Shown piece after piece: positions 14,443-22,787 of a stretch of 64,000 nucleotides of DNA (position 1 is its first letter; each line of letters starts with the position of its first letter). Location of the stretch: assembly GCF_947503125.1 (NCBI RefSeq), contig NZ_CANNCR010000001.1:186001-250000 (forward strand), in the 5' to 3' direction. The notes under the pieces are model-generated. The model did not search any database, was not told the DNA's origin, and was given only the letters and a program-made list of their open reading frames with translations. The position numbers and the translations under genes were made by a program. This DNA comes from an uncultured Metabacillus sp. (GTDB lineage: Bacteria > Bacillota > Bacilli > Bacillales > Bacillaceae).

Positions 14443-15582
14443 ATGAGCTTACTTCCACACGGAGGAACATTAATTCAAAAACAATCTTTAGGAGCAGATG
14501 TATCGCACATCAAGAAGGAAATTGAACTTGATGCGACTTCTTTAAGTGACTTAGAGTTAATCGCGATAGGTGCATACAGCCCAATTGAAGGCTTTTTAAC
14601 GCAAGAGGATTATGAATCTGTTGTTGAAAACATGAAACTAAAAAATGGGTATGTATGGAGTATTCCAATTACGTTACCAGTTTCTGAAGAAAAAGCTGAG
14701 TCGCTTGAAATCGGTGAAGAAGTACGACTTGTAGCAGGTAATGTAACATATGGCACAATTAAAATTGCAGACATTTATACTCCTGATAAACAAAAAGAGG
14801 CTATCAATGTTTATCGTACAGATGAACTGGCTCACCCAGGTGTGAGAAAAATGTTTGAACGCGGCAATGTATATGTTGGTGGCGAAATTACGCTTGTTAA
14901 GCGTCCAGAAAAGAAATTTGCGGAATTTTATTTTGATCCGAATGAAACAAGAGCAATGTTTGCGGAATTAAACTGGAAAACAATCGTTGGTTTCCAAACT
15001 CGTAATCCGGTACACCGTGCACATGAATACATCCAAAAAACGGCTTTAGAAACAGTTGATGGACTATTCCTAAATCCATTAGTTGGGGAAACAAAATCGG
15101 ATGATATTCCAGCACATATCCGTATGGAAAGCTATCAAGTATTATTGAAAAACTATTATCCGCAAGACCGTGTTCGCTTAGCAGTTTTCCCTGCTGCAAT
15201 GCGCTATGCTGGACCTCGTGAAGCCATTTTCCACGCAATGGTTCGCAAAAACTATGGCTGCACACATTTCATTGTTGGAAGAGACCATGCTGGTGTTGGT
15301 GATTATTATGGTACGTACGATGCACAAAAAATATTCTCTAATTTTACAGCTGATGAATTAGGGATTACACCTTTATTCTTTGAGCACAGCTTCTATTGCA
15401 CGAAATGTGAGGCAATGGCATCTTCAAAAACATGTCCGCATGGTAAAGAAGATCGCGTGATTTTATCAGGTACAAAAGTTCGTGAGATGCTTCGCAACGG
15501 GGAACTTCCTCCAAGCACATTTAGCCGTAAAGAAGTTGTTGAAGTGTTAATTAAAGGTATGAAAGAAACTGTAAATTCATAG
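14443..15582 (+). CDS. sat: sulfate adenylyltransferase (ATP sulfurylase)
   Basis: Activates sulfate with ATP to adenylyl-sulfate (APS). The 379-aa single-domain form has the conserved [13 protein letters not shown] near residue 184 (QxRN and HxxH nucleotide-binding motifs) and [12 protein letters not shown] near 280. A cysteine-rich C-terminal patch with CTKC and TCPHG may bind zinc, as in other dedicated Sat proteins. The ATG at 14443 is preferred over ATG at 14437 because GGAGGA ends at 14435. It precedes cysC by 13 nt. Confidence 0.97.
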   Translation: MSLLPHGGTLIQKQSLGADVSHIKKEIELDATSLSDLELIAIGAYSPIEGFLTQEDYESVVENMKLKNGYVWSIPITLPVSEEKAESLEIGEEVRLVAGNVTYGTIKIADIYTPDKQKEAINVYRTDELAHPGVRKMFERGNVYVGGEITLVKRPEKKFAEFYFDPNETRAMFAELNWKTIVGFQTRNPVHRAHEYIQKTALETVDGLFLNPLVGETKSDDIPAHIRMESYQVLLKNYYPQDRVRLAVFPAAMRYAGPREAIFHAMVRKNYGCTHFIVGRDHAGVGDYYGTYDAQKIFSNFTADELGITPLFFEHSFYCTKCEAMASSKTCPHGKEDRVILSGTKVREMLRNGELPPSTFSRKEVVEVLIKGMKETVNS

Positions 15583-15595
15583 GAGGTCACCTAGG

Positions 15596-16207
15596 ATGGC
15601 ATCGAAAAACGTCGTGTGGCATGATGCATCTGTCACAAAAGAAGAAAGAAGAAAGAAAAATAATTATCAAAGCTATGTACTATGGTTTACAGGTCTTTCA
15701 GGATCAGGGAAATCAACATTAGCTAACGCACTTGCAAGACATTTATTTAATGAAAACATTCAAACCTATGTTCTTGATGGGGATAATATCAGACATGGGT
15801 TAAATAAAGATTTGGGCTTTACAGATGAGGATCGTAAAGAAAACATTCGCCGTATTGGTGAAGTGTCAAAGTTATTTGTTGATAGCGGTCAGATCGTATT
15901 AACTGCCTTTATTTCTCCGTTCCGCGAGGATAGACAACAAGTTAGAGACATTCTTGATGAAAATGAATTTTTTGAAGTGTATGTGAAATGCTCATTAGAT
16001 GAATGTGAAATTCGTGATCCGAAAGGTTTATATAAAAAAGCTAGAAACAATGAAATTAAACACTTCACAGGTATTGATTCACCATATGAGGAACCTGAAA
16101 ATCCTGCTATTATTGTAGATACAGAAAAACAGACTGTTGAGGAATCTGTTAAACAAATTGTAGATTTTCTTTTTGAAAAGAGATTAATTAACCAAAACCT
16201 TTCCTAA
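15596..16207 (+). CDS. cysC: adenylyl-sulfate kinase
   Basis: Phosphorylates APS to PAPS, the substrate of CysH. The 203-aa kinase shows the Walker [10 protein letters not shown] at residues 33-41, [11 protein letters not shown] near 61, and the [12 protein letters not shown] and FISPFREDR segments typical of APS kinases. AGGAGG lies 10 nt ahead of the ATG. The ylnD remnant follows after 82 nt, the largest internal gap in the operon, with no terminator in it. Confidence 0.97.
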   Translation: MASKNVVWHDASVTKEERRKKNNYQSYVLWFTGLSGSGKSTLANALARHLFNENIQTYVLDGDNIRHGLNKDLGFTDEDRKENIRRIGEVSKLFVDSGQIVLTAFISPFREDRQQVRDILDENEFFEVYVKCSLDECEIRDPKGLYKKARNNEIKHFTGIDSPYEEPENPAIIVDTEKQTVEESVKQIVDFLFEKRLINQNLS

Positions 16208-16289
16208 TATGGGCCGTTTAATTAAACAAGCCTGCCAAGCTTTAATTGGAACATGATATACTAGATGAAAAAAGAAAGGGGGAGACAGG

Positions 16290-16523
16290 ATGGCTAAGGT
16301 TAATGTAGTTGGAGATCAATTTGTATTTGGTCGCGGTATAGGAAAAGCTGAAGCCTTAGCCATTCATAAGATCCCCTTTGAATCAATCAATTACCCTGCA
16401 AAGCATTATTTTACTGATCCAAGTATTATAATCGTTGGTAAAGTTGTCGGTTTATGGGATAAACTTAGATGGTATGAGGATATGTTAATAAAAATTACTC
16501 GAATCGAGGCACTATTGTTATGA
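16290..16523 (+). pseudogene. ylnD: remnant of uroporphyrinogen-III C-methyltransferase (SUMT), two in-frame deletions
   Basis: A 77-codon open frame in the exact operon slot where B. subtilis has full-length ylnD (about 257 aa). Three SUMT pieces are visible: an N-terminal MAKVNVVG (family MGKVYLVG), the SAM-site segment GDQFVFGRGIGKAEAL with HKIPFE (family GDPFVFGRGGEEAEAL...NIPFE), and the C-terminal DPSIIIVGKVVGLWDKLRWYE (family NPSIIVVGEVV.LREKL.W). Between them the family core is missing, lost without breaking the frame. It keeps a strong site (AAAGGGGGAG) and ATG, and its stop overlaps the sirB start as ATGA. It cannot be an active methyltransferase: the uroporphyrinogen-binding core is gone. 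It may persist to couple translation to sirB. SUMT activity must come from another locus if siroheme is made. Confidence 0.8.
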
Positions 16524-17293
16524 AACAAGCTGTATTATATGTTTGTCATGGTAGTCGTGTACCAAAAGCTCGTGAAGAGGCGATGCAATTTATTGAAAAG
16601 GTAAAACCGCAGGTAGAGGCGGATATTCAGGAAGTATGTTTTTTGGAATTAGCTGAACCTTCAATTGAGGTTGGATTTACAACATGTGTTGAAAAAGGAG
16701 CAACTCATATTGCGGTTATTCCATTGCTTTTATTAACAGCTGCTCATGCTAAATTGGACATTCCAGAAGAGATAAAACATGTGAAGACTAAGTATCCTGA
16801 TGTTTCTGTAACGTATGGAAGGCCAATCGGTGTCGATGGAAGACTGGCAAATATGTTAGTCGACAAAATGACGGAAAAGGCTGATATTAAAGCATCTTCG
16901 GTTGCGGTACTCGTAGGAAGAGGAAGCAGTGATATGGATGTTGTTCGGGATTTAAATCAAATTTCAATGCTGCTTAATCATCAAACAACTGTAAAAGATG
17001 TTTTTACTTGCTTTCTAACGGCTGCTGAACCGAGCTTTGACCAAATGATAGAAGATATTTATCATACAAATGAACAGTCAATTTTTGTTATTCCTTATTT
17101 GATTTTTACAGGATTATTAAAAAGGGAAATTGACCAAAAGATTAAAAAGTATGATTGGAAAGAACGCAGCATCGAGATTTGTTCATATCTTGGACCGCAC
17201 CCAGTACTGCTGGAACTTTTTTTAGAACGTATAAATGAAGCGATTGTTAATAAAAATGGCGAATTCAATTTTGATGAAGGAATAATGCTATGA
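16520..17293 (+). CDS. sirB: sirohydrochlorin ferrochelatase
   Basis: Inserts iron into sirohydrochlorin to give siroheme, the cofactor of sulfite reductase. The 257-aa protein of the CbiX/SirB family shows the N-terminal YVCHGSRVPKAREE with a catalytic His, ELAEPSIEVGF, and a second metal-ligand segment LLTAAHAKLDIPEE. It is ylnE in B. subtilis. Start ATG overlaps the stop of the ylnD remnant, and no separate strong ribosome site is seen, so translation likely depends on ribosomes finishing the remnant. Its own stop overlaps the sirC start (ATGA). Confidence 0.92.
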   Translation: MKQAVLYVCHGSRVPKAREEAMQFIEKVKPQVEADIQEVCFLELAEPSIEVGFTTCVEKGATHIAVIPLLLLTAAHAKLDIPEEIKHVKTKYPDVSVTYGRPIGVDGRLANMLVDKMTEKADIKASSVAVLVGRGSSDMDVVRDLNQISMLLNHQTTVKDVFTCFLTAAEPSFDQMIEDIYHTNEQSIFVIPYLIFTGLLKREIDQKIKKYDWKERSIEICSYLGPHPVLLELFLERINEAIVNKNGEFNFDEGIML

Positions 17294-17790
17294 TTCCACT
17301 TCACATTGATGTCAAGGGAAAGCAGATTCTTATCGTTGGCGGAGGCAAAATTGCTTTTCGAAGACTTTTACTTTTTTTACATGAAGGTGCTAACATTACC
17401 TTGATTAGTCCTGAAGTAATCCCTGAAATAGAGGAGTACGCCAGACAGAACAAACTGCACTGGATCAAAAAAGAGATCGAACAAGCAGATTTAGAGCAGG
17501 TATTTTTGATTATTGCCGCAACCAATGATCCGTCAATTAATGAATGGATCGCTGAACAAGCTGGGGTAAATCAACTTGTAAATGTCGTTAGCAAAGCTGA
17601 AAAAGGAAATGTAATTGTTCCGGAATCGGTAAAAAAAGGCAGATTAACTCTGTCTGTATCTACGAATGGGGCAAGCCCAAAGCTGGCAAAACAAATTTGT
17701 GAACAGCTATCAGAGCAATTTGATGATCGCTTCATAAATGAATTAGATAAAATGTATGAATTACGTAAAAATCATAAACAAAATAGGTAG
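17290..17790 (+). CDS. sirC: precorrin-2 dehydrogenase
   Basis: NAD-dependent oxidation of precorrin-2 to sirohydrochlorin, one step before SirB. The 166-aa protein has an N-terminal Rossmann motif ILIVGGGKIAFRR near residues 14-26, LIIAATNDPSIN near 75, and the SirC-type STNGASPKLAKQI near 125. It is ylnF in B. subtilis. It is the last gene of the operon, and a terminator follows 8 nt after the stop. Length is typical of the short Bacillus SirC, which lacks the methyltransferase domain found in CysG fusions. Confidence 0.93.
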   Translation: MIPLHIDVKGKQILIVGGGKIAFRRLLLFLHEGANITLISPEVIPEIEEYARQNKLHWIKKEIEQADLEQVFLIIAATNDPSINEWIAEQAGVNQLVNVVSKAEKGNVIVPESVKKGRLTLSVSTNGASPKLAKQICEQLSEQFDDRFINELDKMYELRKNHKQNR

Positions 17791-17798
17791 GAACAATG

Positions 17799-17827
17799 GA
17801 TGAACTTTTAGAAGTTCATCCATTTTT
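17799..17827 (+). terminator. terminator of the cys-sir operon
   Basis: ATGGATGAAC and GTTCATCCAT form a 10-bp stem around a TTTTAGAA loop, followed by seven T. Confidence 0.9.
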
Positions 17828-17947
17828 TTGCCCTTGTAAATAATGACTGTTGATTTTTAGGCGTTTTGAAACAGCTAGACATAATTGAAAATTAGTAAAC
17901 TAGTTTTTAAAAGTTTCAAGAAAATTTATAGGTATTTTTACCTATTT

Positions 17948-17977
17948 TAGACATAGTTCGCTATAATCATTGGCAAA
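17948..17977 (+). promoter_or_regulatory. candidate promoter of the SH3b autolysin gene
   Basis: TAGACA at 17948-17953 and TATAAT at 17972-17977 with an 18-nt spacer, about 90 nt before the start codon. No sigma-D-like motif (TAAA...GCCGATAT) was seen, which is notable because several B. subtilis autolysins use sigma-D. Confidence 0.5.
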
Positions 17978-18067
17978 TTGTGCTAAACTAATTTTGGGCA
18001 CTTTTATGAAAGATTACTAGTGTTCAAGATACATATATTAGTAAATGATAAGTAGTAAGGAGGAAGT

Positions 18068-20737
18068 ATGAATAAGGTACTATTACCTACTGTTTGTGTT
18101 GCGGTTTTGTCTACAGTCGCCTTTGAAGAAACGGTATTTGCTGATCAGAAAAATTCCGGCGAAAATGCGCTTCATTCTGAAACTAAATATGTAAATATTA
18201 AAAGTGGCTTTCTCAACTTAAGAGAAACACCATCAACAAATGCAACTGTTCTGGCAACTTTAATCAAGGGAACAGAAGTAACGGTCTATTCAGAAGCAAA
18301 TGGCTGGTCAAAAGTCAAGGCAGCAGGAAAAGAAGGGTATGTAAGATCAAGTTATTTATCATTGGGAAATCAAAGTGTGAGCCCAGCTAAAACTGAATCA
18401 GCCAAGATCACAAAAAAATATGTCAATGTAAAAAGCAGCTCGCTAAATTTACGCAGTAATCCGTCTACAAGCTCTCAAGTGATTACATCATTGAAAAAGG
18501 GAATGGAAGTAACAGTCTACTCAGAAGCAAACGGCTGGTCAAAGGTCAAGGCAGCAGGAAAGGAAGGGTATGTAAGCTCCCGTTACTTGACATCGAAAAA
18601 TTCAGAAGCAAACCCGGTTAAGACAGAAACATCAAAAACCATTTCAAAATATGTTAACGTAAAAAGCGGCTCACTAAATTTACGCAGTAATCCATCAACA
18701 AGCTCCCAAGTGATTACATCATTAAAAAAGGGAATGGACGTAACAGTCTACTCAGAAGCAAACGGCTGGTCAAAGGTCAAGGCAGCAGGAAAGGAAGGGT
18801 ATGTAAGCTCCCGTTATTTGACATCGAAAAATTCAGAAGCAAACCCGGTTAAGACAGAAACATCAAAGACTATTTCAAAATATGTTAATGTAAAAAGCGG
18901 GGCGCTAAATATGCGAAAAGCCCCTTCTTTAAATGCTTCCATTATTATTAAGCTTGCTAAAGGAAAGGAAGTTAAGGTGCTGGAGGAAAATAAGGGCTGG
19001 TCAAAGGTGGAAGCATTTGGTCAAACAGGCTATGTGAGCAGTCAGTACCTATCTTCCTTAAATCCAAACGAACCCGAAAATGCTCAACAACAAACAAACT
19101 ATGAAACGATGTATGTCGATGTAAGTGTAAATTCAAATTTAAATGTAAGGAAATCACCAGCAACTAGTGCGACAGTGATTAGTAAATTAAAAAAGGGGAC
19201 TGAGGTGCTTGTTTCTGCAAAACAAGCAGGCTGGTCTAAAATAAAAGCCGGAAATATAGAAGGATATGTAAGTTCACAATATCTTACACCAAAAAAATCT
19301 AGTGAGAATAAGGCTATTGATCAGGAACAAACAACAGAAACAAAATATGTCAAAGTAGAACTTGGTTCAAGTTTAAATATGCGCAATCGTGCATCTACTA
19401 ATTCATCTATTATGGTGAAGCTTCCACGAGGGTTAGAAGTCACTGTATTTTCTGAAGCAAATGGTTGGTCAAAGATTAAAGCATACGGAAAGATCGGGTA
19501 TGTAAGTTCGCAATACCTTTCATCAAATAAAGAAGGTGAAAAACAAGAAGAAAGCAGTTCTGATCTGCATGAAAACACGCAAGACAAAGTGAGTGAAAAA
19601 TATGTCAATGTTATGTTCGGCTCCTCATTGAATATGCGATCAGCAGCATCTACCAACTCTTCCATTATCACAAAACTTGCTAGAGGTACAGTAGTAACCG
19701 TGTATTCGGAAGAAAATAATTGGGCAAGGGTTTCTGCAAACGGGAAGACTGGTTATGTAAGCTTACAATATTTGTCGACAACTAAACCATATCAGCCAAA
19801 TACATCCAATGAAGAGGTAGAAAAAATATCTGAACAGTATGATATAACGTTAAGTGATTTGACCTTAGCTCAAATGGCTGCTAATCCCCAAACAGATAAA
19901 AAATACAATACATATATAAGAGAAGATGCATTAACACTGATCAATTCTACAACCGCTAAAGTAAAGGGATCTTCTTGGAATGTAAGAGGCGGAGCTGGAA
20001 CATCATTTTGGGTAGTTGGAAAAGTAAATGGCGGGGATCGATTGAACATCATTTCAAAGGTTAAGGGCACGGATGGCTATGACTGGTACCAAGTTGACTA
20101 TAACAAAACATGGGTGAATGCAAGCCCAGAAGATGTTCACTATTATTTAAACCCTAATAATTTTTTAAGTTCTACTGTTGACTCTTTGCAATTTCTTAAA
20201 CTATCAGTACCTGCTAATCTAGTTGCTTCTGAAGTGAATGAACGAATACTTGCCGGCAAAGGAAGTTTGGAAGGATTAGCTTCTGCTTTTATTACTGCAG
20301 GCGAAACCTATCATGTAAATGAAATCTATTTGATTTCACATGCCTTATTAGAAACAGGGAATGGAACTTCCCAGCTTTCAAAAGGTGTAAAAGTTAATGG
20401 TAAAACTGTTTATAACATGTATGGAATCGGCGCATATGATGGTTCAGCCATTAGCAGCGGGGCACAATATGCCTATCAAGCCGGCTGGTTTACAAAAGAG
20501 GCAGCAATCATTGGAGGCGCAAAGTTTATCGCAAATGGCTATATAAATAAAGGACAGGATACTCTTTATAAAATGCGCTGGAATCCAAGCTCCAGTATAA
20601 TATATGGGTATGCCTCCAACCAATATGCCACAGACATTAGCTGGGCAGCAAAGCAAGTTAATCAAATTTACAATTTATATAAGTTGATAGATTCGTATAA
20701 ACTCGTATTTGATATTCCTGCATATAAATATGAATAG
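18068..20737 (+). CDS. secreted multi-SH3b N-acetylglucosaminidase (autolysin)
   Basis: An 889-aa cell-wall hydrolase. Residues 1-25 form a signal peptide, with likely cleavage after VFA. Seven bacterial SH3b domains begin near residues 40, 118, 195, 272, 349, 427 and 512, each with YVxVxxxLNxR...GWSKVKA...GYVSSxYL. An eighth, more divergent SH3 domain spans roughly 627-690. The C-terminal part, from about 735, is a glucosaminidase domain (LytG/FlgJ type) with LLETGNGTSQLSKG holding the likely catalytic Glu near residue 762, followed by YNMYGIGAYDG. SH3b domains bind peptidoglycan; the enzyme probably cuts between GlcNAc and MurNAc during growth or separation. GGAGGA precedes the ATG. Repeats 2 and 3 are nearly identical at DNA level. 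From memory, B. subtilis has no gene at this place. Confidence 0.92.
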   Translation: MNKVLLPTVCVAVLSTVAFEETVFADQKNSGENALHSETKYVNIKSGFLNLRETPSTNATVLATLIKGTEVTVYSEANGWSKVKAAGKEGYVRSSYLSLGNQSVSPAKTESAKITKKYVNVKSSSLNLRSNPSTSSQVITSLKKGMEVTVYSEANGWSKVKAAGKEGYVSSRYLTSKNSEANPVKTETSKTISKYVNVKSGSLNLRSNPSTSSQVITSLKKGMDVTVYSEANGWSKVKAAGKEGYVSSRYLTSKNSEANPVKTETSKTISKYVNVKSGALNMRKAPSLNASIIIKLAKGKEVKVLEENKGWSKVEAFGQTGYVSSQYLSSLNPNEPENAQQQTNYETMYVDVSVNSNLNVRKSPATSATVISKLKKGTEVLVSAKQAGWSKIKAGNIEGYVSSQYLTPKKSSENKAIDQEQTTETKYVKVELGSSLNMRNRASTNSSIMVKLPRGLEVTVFSEANGWSKIKAYGKIGYVSSQYLSSNKEGEKQEESSSDLHENTQDKVSEKYVNVMFGSSLNMRSAASTNSSIITKLARGTVVTVYSEENNWARVSANGKTGYVSLQYLSTTKPYQPNTSNEEVEKISEQYDITLSDLTLAQMAANPQTDKKYNTYIREDALTLINSTTAKVKGSSWNVRGGAGTSFWVVGKVNGGDRLNIISKVKGTDGYDWYQVDYNKTWVNASPEDVHYYLNPNNFLSSTVDSLQFLKLSVPANLVASEVNERILAGKGSLEGLASAFITAGETYHVNEIYLISHALLETGNGTSQLSKGVKVNGKTVYNMYGIGAYDGSAISSGAQYAYQAGWFTKEAAIIGGAKFIANGYINKGQDTLYKMRWNPSSSIIYGYASNQYATDISWAAKQVNQIYNLYKLIDSYKLVFDIPAYKYE
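18419..18880 (+). repeat. two tandem 231-bp repeats within the autolysin gene
   Basis: Two units, 18419-18649 and 18650-18880, are almost identical in DNA. Each encodes one SH3b domain plus linker (77 codons). A third, partly similar unit starts at 18881. The high DNA identity against the more divergent neighbouring domains points to recent duplication or gene conversion. Confidence 0.92.
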
Positions 20738-20738
20738 A

Positions 20739-20782
20739 TAAAGAAAAAAGCAACTGGATGAGTAGCAGTTGCTTTTTTCTTT
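20739..20782. terminator. bidirectional terminator between the autolysin and rqcH
   Basis: AAAGAAAAAAGCAACTG and CAGTTGCTTTTTTCTTT form a long stem with a short loop. A tracts on one side and T tracts on the other allow termination of both convergent genes. Confidence 0.88.
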
Positions 20783-20817
20783 ACGTCTGACCTTTGGAAT
20801 GACTTTGGAAATAAGAG

Positions 20818-22533
20818 TTATCCTTTTCGTAATCGGAATACTAAATCCTCATCAGGTGTCACATATACTGTTTGCTGATTTTCATATATCACATATCCCG
20901 GCTTTGCACCACTAGGCTTTTTGACGTATCTGATGGCTGTATAATCAACTGGGACTGAGCTTGAATTTTTCGCTTTACTAAAATAGGCAGCTAGGTTCGC
21001 AGCTTCCAAAATCGTTTCATCTGTTGGATATTTACTTCGAATGACAACATGTGAGCCCGGAATGTCTTTTGTATGGAACCAAATATCATCCCGTGCAGCT
21101 AATTTGTTTGTTAAGTATTCATTTTGCTTATTGTTTTTACCAACTAAAATTTCAGTTCCATCACTTGAAAGATAAAGCTCCAAACTCGGCTTTAGCGATT
21201 TTTTCTTTTTAGGATTTCGCGATTGCCTTTGTTTTACATAACCTCCTTCCATTAATTCTTCACGAATTTCTTCTAAATCCTTTGGTGAAGCGGACTCAAT
21301 TTGCTGAATTAACCTTTCGAAATATTCGATTTCGTTGCGGGCAATTTTTATTTGCTCTTGAACAACTTCAACAGAATTTTTTGCTTTTTGGTATTTTGAG
21401 AAATACTTTTGAGCATTTTCTGATGGTGTTTTTTGAACGTCTAACGGAATCGTAATTGTTGGGCTGTTTTCATCATAATAATTGATTACTTCAGCCGTTT
21501 TATCTCCCTTTTTCAGGGCATATAAATTTGCTGTTAATAGTTCACCATAAACTCGAAATTGATTTGCTTTTTCCGCTTGGTCAAGAGTAGTTTGTAATTT
21601 CTTGATTTTATTTTCATTTTTTTTCTTTTCATTCACAATAAATCGTTCTAAATCGTTTCCTTGCTGCTTTACACGATCCCGTTCCGCCTTCCCATAATAA
21701 TAGCGATCCAGTAATTCTGAAATTGTCGGGAACAATTTGCTCTCATTGGATTCCAAATGTGAAAGATCTATGATATAGAATAGTTCGCGATTTAGTTGGT
21801 AAAAAATCTGAGGTTGAATTTGATGTTTTCTAAGTTCTTCTACCATCGATAAGAATACTTTCGGGATGGTTGTACGATTGACCAACCCCGCCCGATAAAT
21901 CACTTCCTTTGCAAATAAAGGAGAGATACCAGCAAACTGCTGTACAATCTGACTATCAATTTTACCGGAATTAAAGTCTAGCTTTTTCAATACGATTTCT
22001 TCATCTGCGTTAAATGGATTTAATTTTCCCTGACTCGGCGGTAATACGTACTCATTACCTGGTAACACCGTTCGATGTCGATTAACAGCAGGAGAGATAT
22101 GCTTCACACTATCTAAGATCATATTCCGTTCTTTATCAATGAGAACAATATTGCTATGTCTCCCCATTATTTCAACCATTATCCGCTTTTCTGTCAAATC
22201 TCCAAGCTCATTGCGACTTTTTATATCGATCATAATGATTCTTTCCATTTCAAGCTGCTCTATATTTTCGATCACCCCGCCTTCTAGATGCTTTCGCAAA
22301 AGCATACAGAACATCGGGGGCTCACTAGGATTTTCATAGCTCTCATTTGTTAAATGAATTCTTGCATAGCTGGGATGGGCGGAAAGAAACAAACGATGAT
22401 TTTTTCCTCCTGCCCTAACTTGAAAGATGAGGTCATATTTATAGGGCTGATGAATTTTTGTCACTTTTCCATTAATAAGTGCTTCCTTTAATTCTTTCGT
22501 TACGGCATATGTAAATAACCCATCGAATGACAT
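20818..22533 (-). CDS. rqcH: Rqc2-type ribosome quality control factor (fibronectin-binding-like, NEMF family)
   Basis: Member of the NEMF/Rqc2/FbpA family (yloA in B. subtilis). RqcH binds obstructed 50S subunits and adds C-terminal alanine tails to stalled peptides; older names call it fibronectin-binding protein. The 571-aa protein has an N-terminal NFACT-N domain, a central coiled-coil region rich in Glu/Lys (about residues 290-430), and a C-terminal NFACT-R domain with [23 protein letters not shown] at 22533 is chosen because AGAAGGAG lies just upstream on the minus strand. The longer frame adds 20 residues without a site. It is transcribed against both neighbours, as in B. subtilis. Confidence 0.93.
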   Translation of the reverse strand: MSFDGLFTYAVTKELKEALINGKVTKIHQPYKYDLIFQVRAGGKNHRLFLSAHPSYARIHLTNESYENPSEPPMFCMLLRKHLEGGVIENIEQLEMERIIMIDIKSRNELGDLTEKRIMVEIMGRHSNIVLIDKERNMILDSVKHISPAVNRHRTVLPGNEYVLPPSQGKLNPFNADEEIVLKKLDFNSGKIDSQIVQQFAGISPLFAKEVIYRAGLVNRTTIPKVFLSMVEELRKHQIQPQIFYQLNRELFYIIDLSHLESNESKLFPTISELLDRYYYGKAERDRVKQQGNDLERFIVNEKKKNENKIKKLQTTLDQAEKANQFRVYGELLTANLYALKKGDKTAEVINYYDENSPTITIPLDVQKTPSENAQKYFSKYQKAKNSVEVVQEQIKIARNEIEYFERLIQQIESASPKDLEEIREELMEGGYVKQRQSRNPKKKKSLKPSLELYLSSDGTEILVGKNNKQNEYLTNKLAARDDIWFHTKDIPGSHVVIRSKYPTDETILEAANLAAYFSKAKNSSSVPVDYTAIRYVKKPSGAKPGYVIYENQQTVYVTPDEDLVFRLRKG

Positions 22534-22608
22534 AGTATAAACTCCTTCTGACAACGTGCATCGTTCGAATACGAATGAGCGTGTATCTAACAAAATTTTA
22601 TGTTTTTA

Positions 22609-22614
22609 ATTATA
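22609..22614 (-). promoter_or_regulatory. extended -10 element of the rqcH promoter
   Basis: On the minus strand the sequence reads TGCTATAAT, an extended -10 box, about 75 nt before the rqcH start. A weak -35 (TTCAGA) lies 17 nt further upstream. Confidence 0.55.
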
Positions 22615-22787
22615 GCATGTTTTTGGACGAGTCTGAATAAGTTGTGTTATAGCGGTAAAAGAGCGACTGAACTCTAAAGCTGCCATGGCATCTCAAAATG
22701 CTAAAACCATTAGAGCAAGACTTATAGCGTAATAATGCGGTATATCAAAGGCAAAATTTTTTTGTTTAAGGGGTGTGTAGAGGATTC

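Noticed and set aside
18068-19800. Tandem repeats taken as a CRISPR-like or mobile array
   Set aside because: The period is 231 bp, in frame, and each unit encodes an SH3b domain; this is a protein-domain repeat.
22559-22576. CGTTCGAATACGAATG inverted repeat in the rqcH leader
   Set aside because: Arms are short (about six bases) and imperfect; no known regulator site matched.
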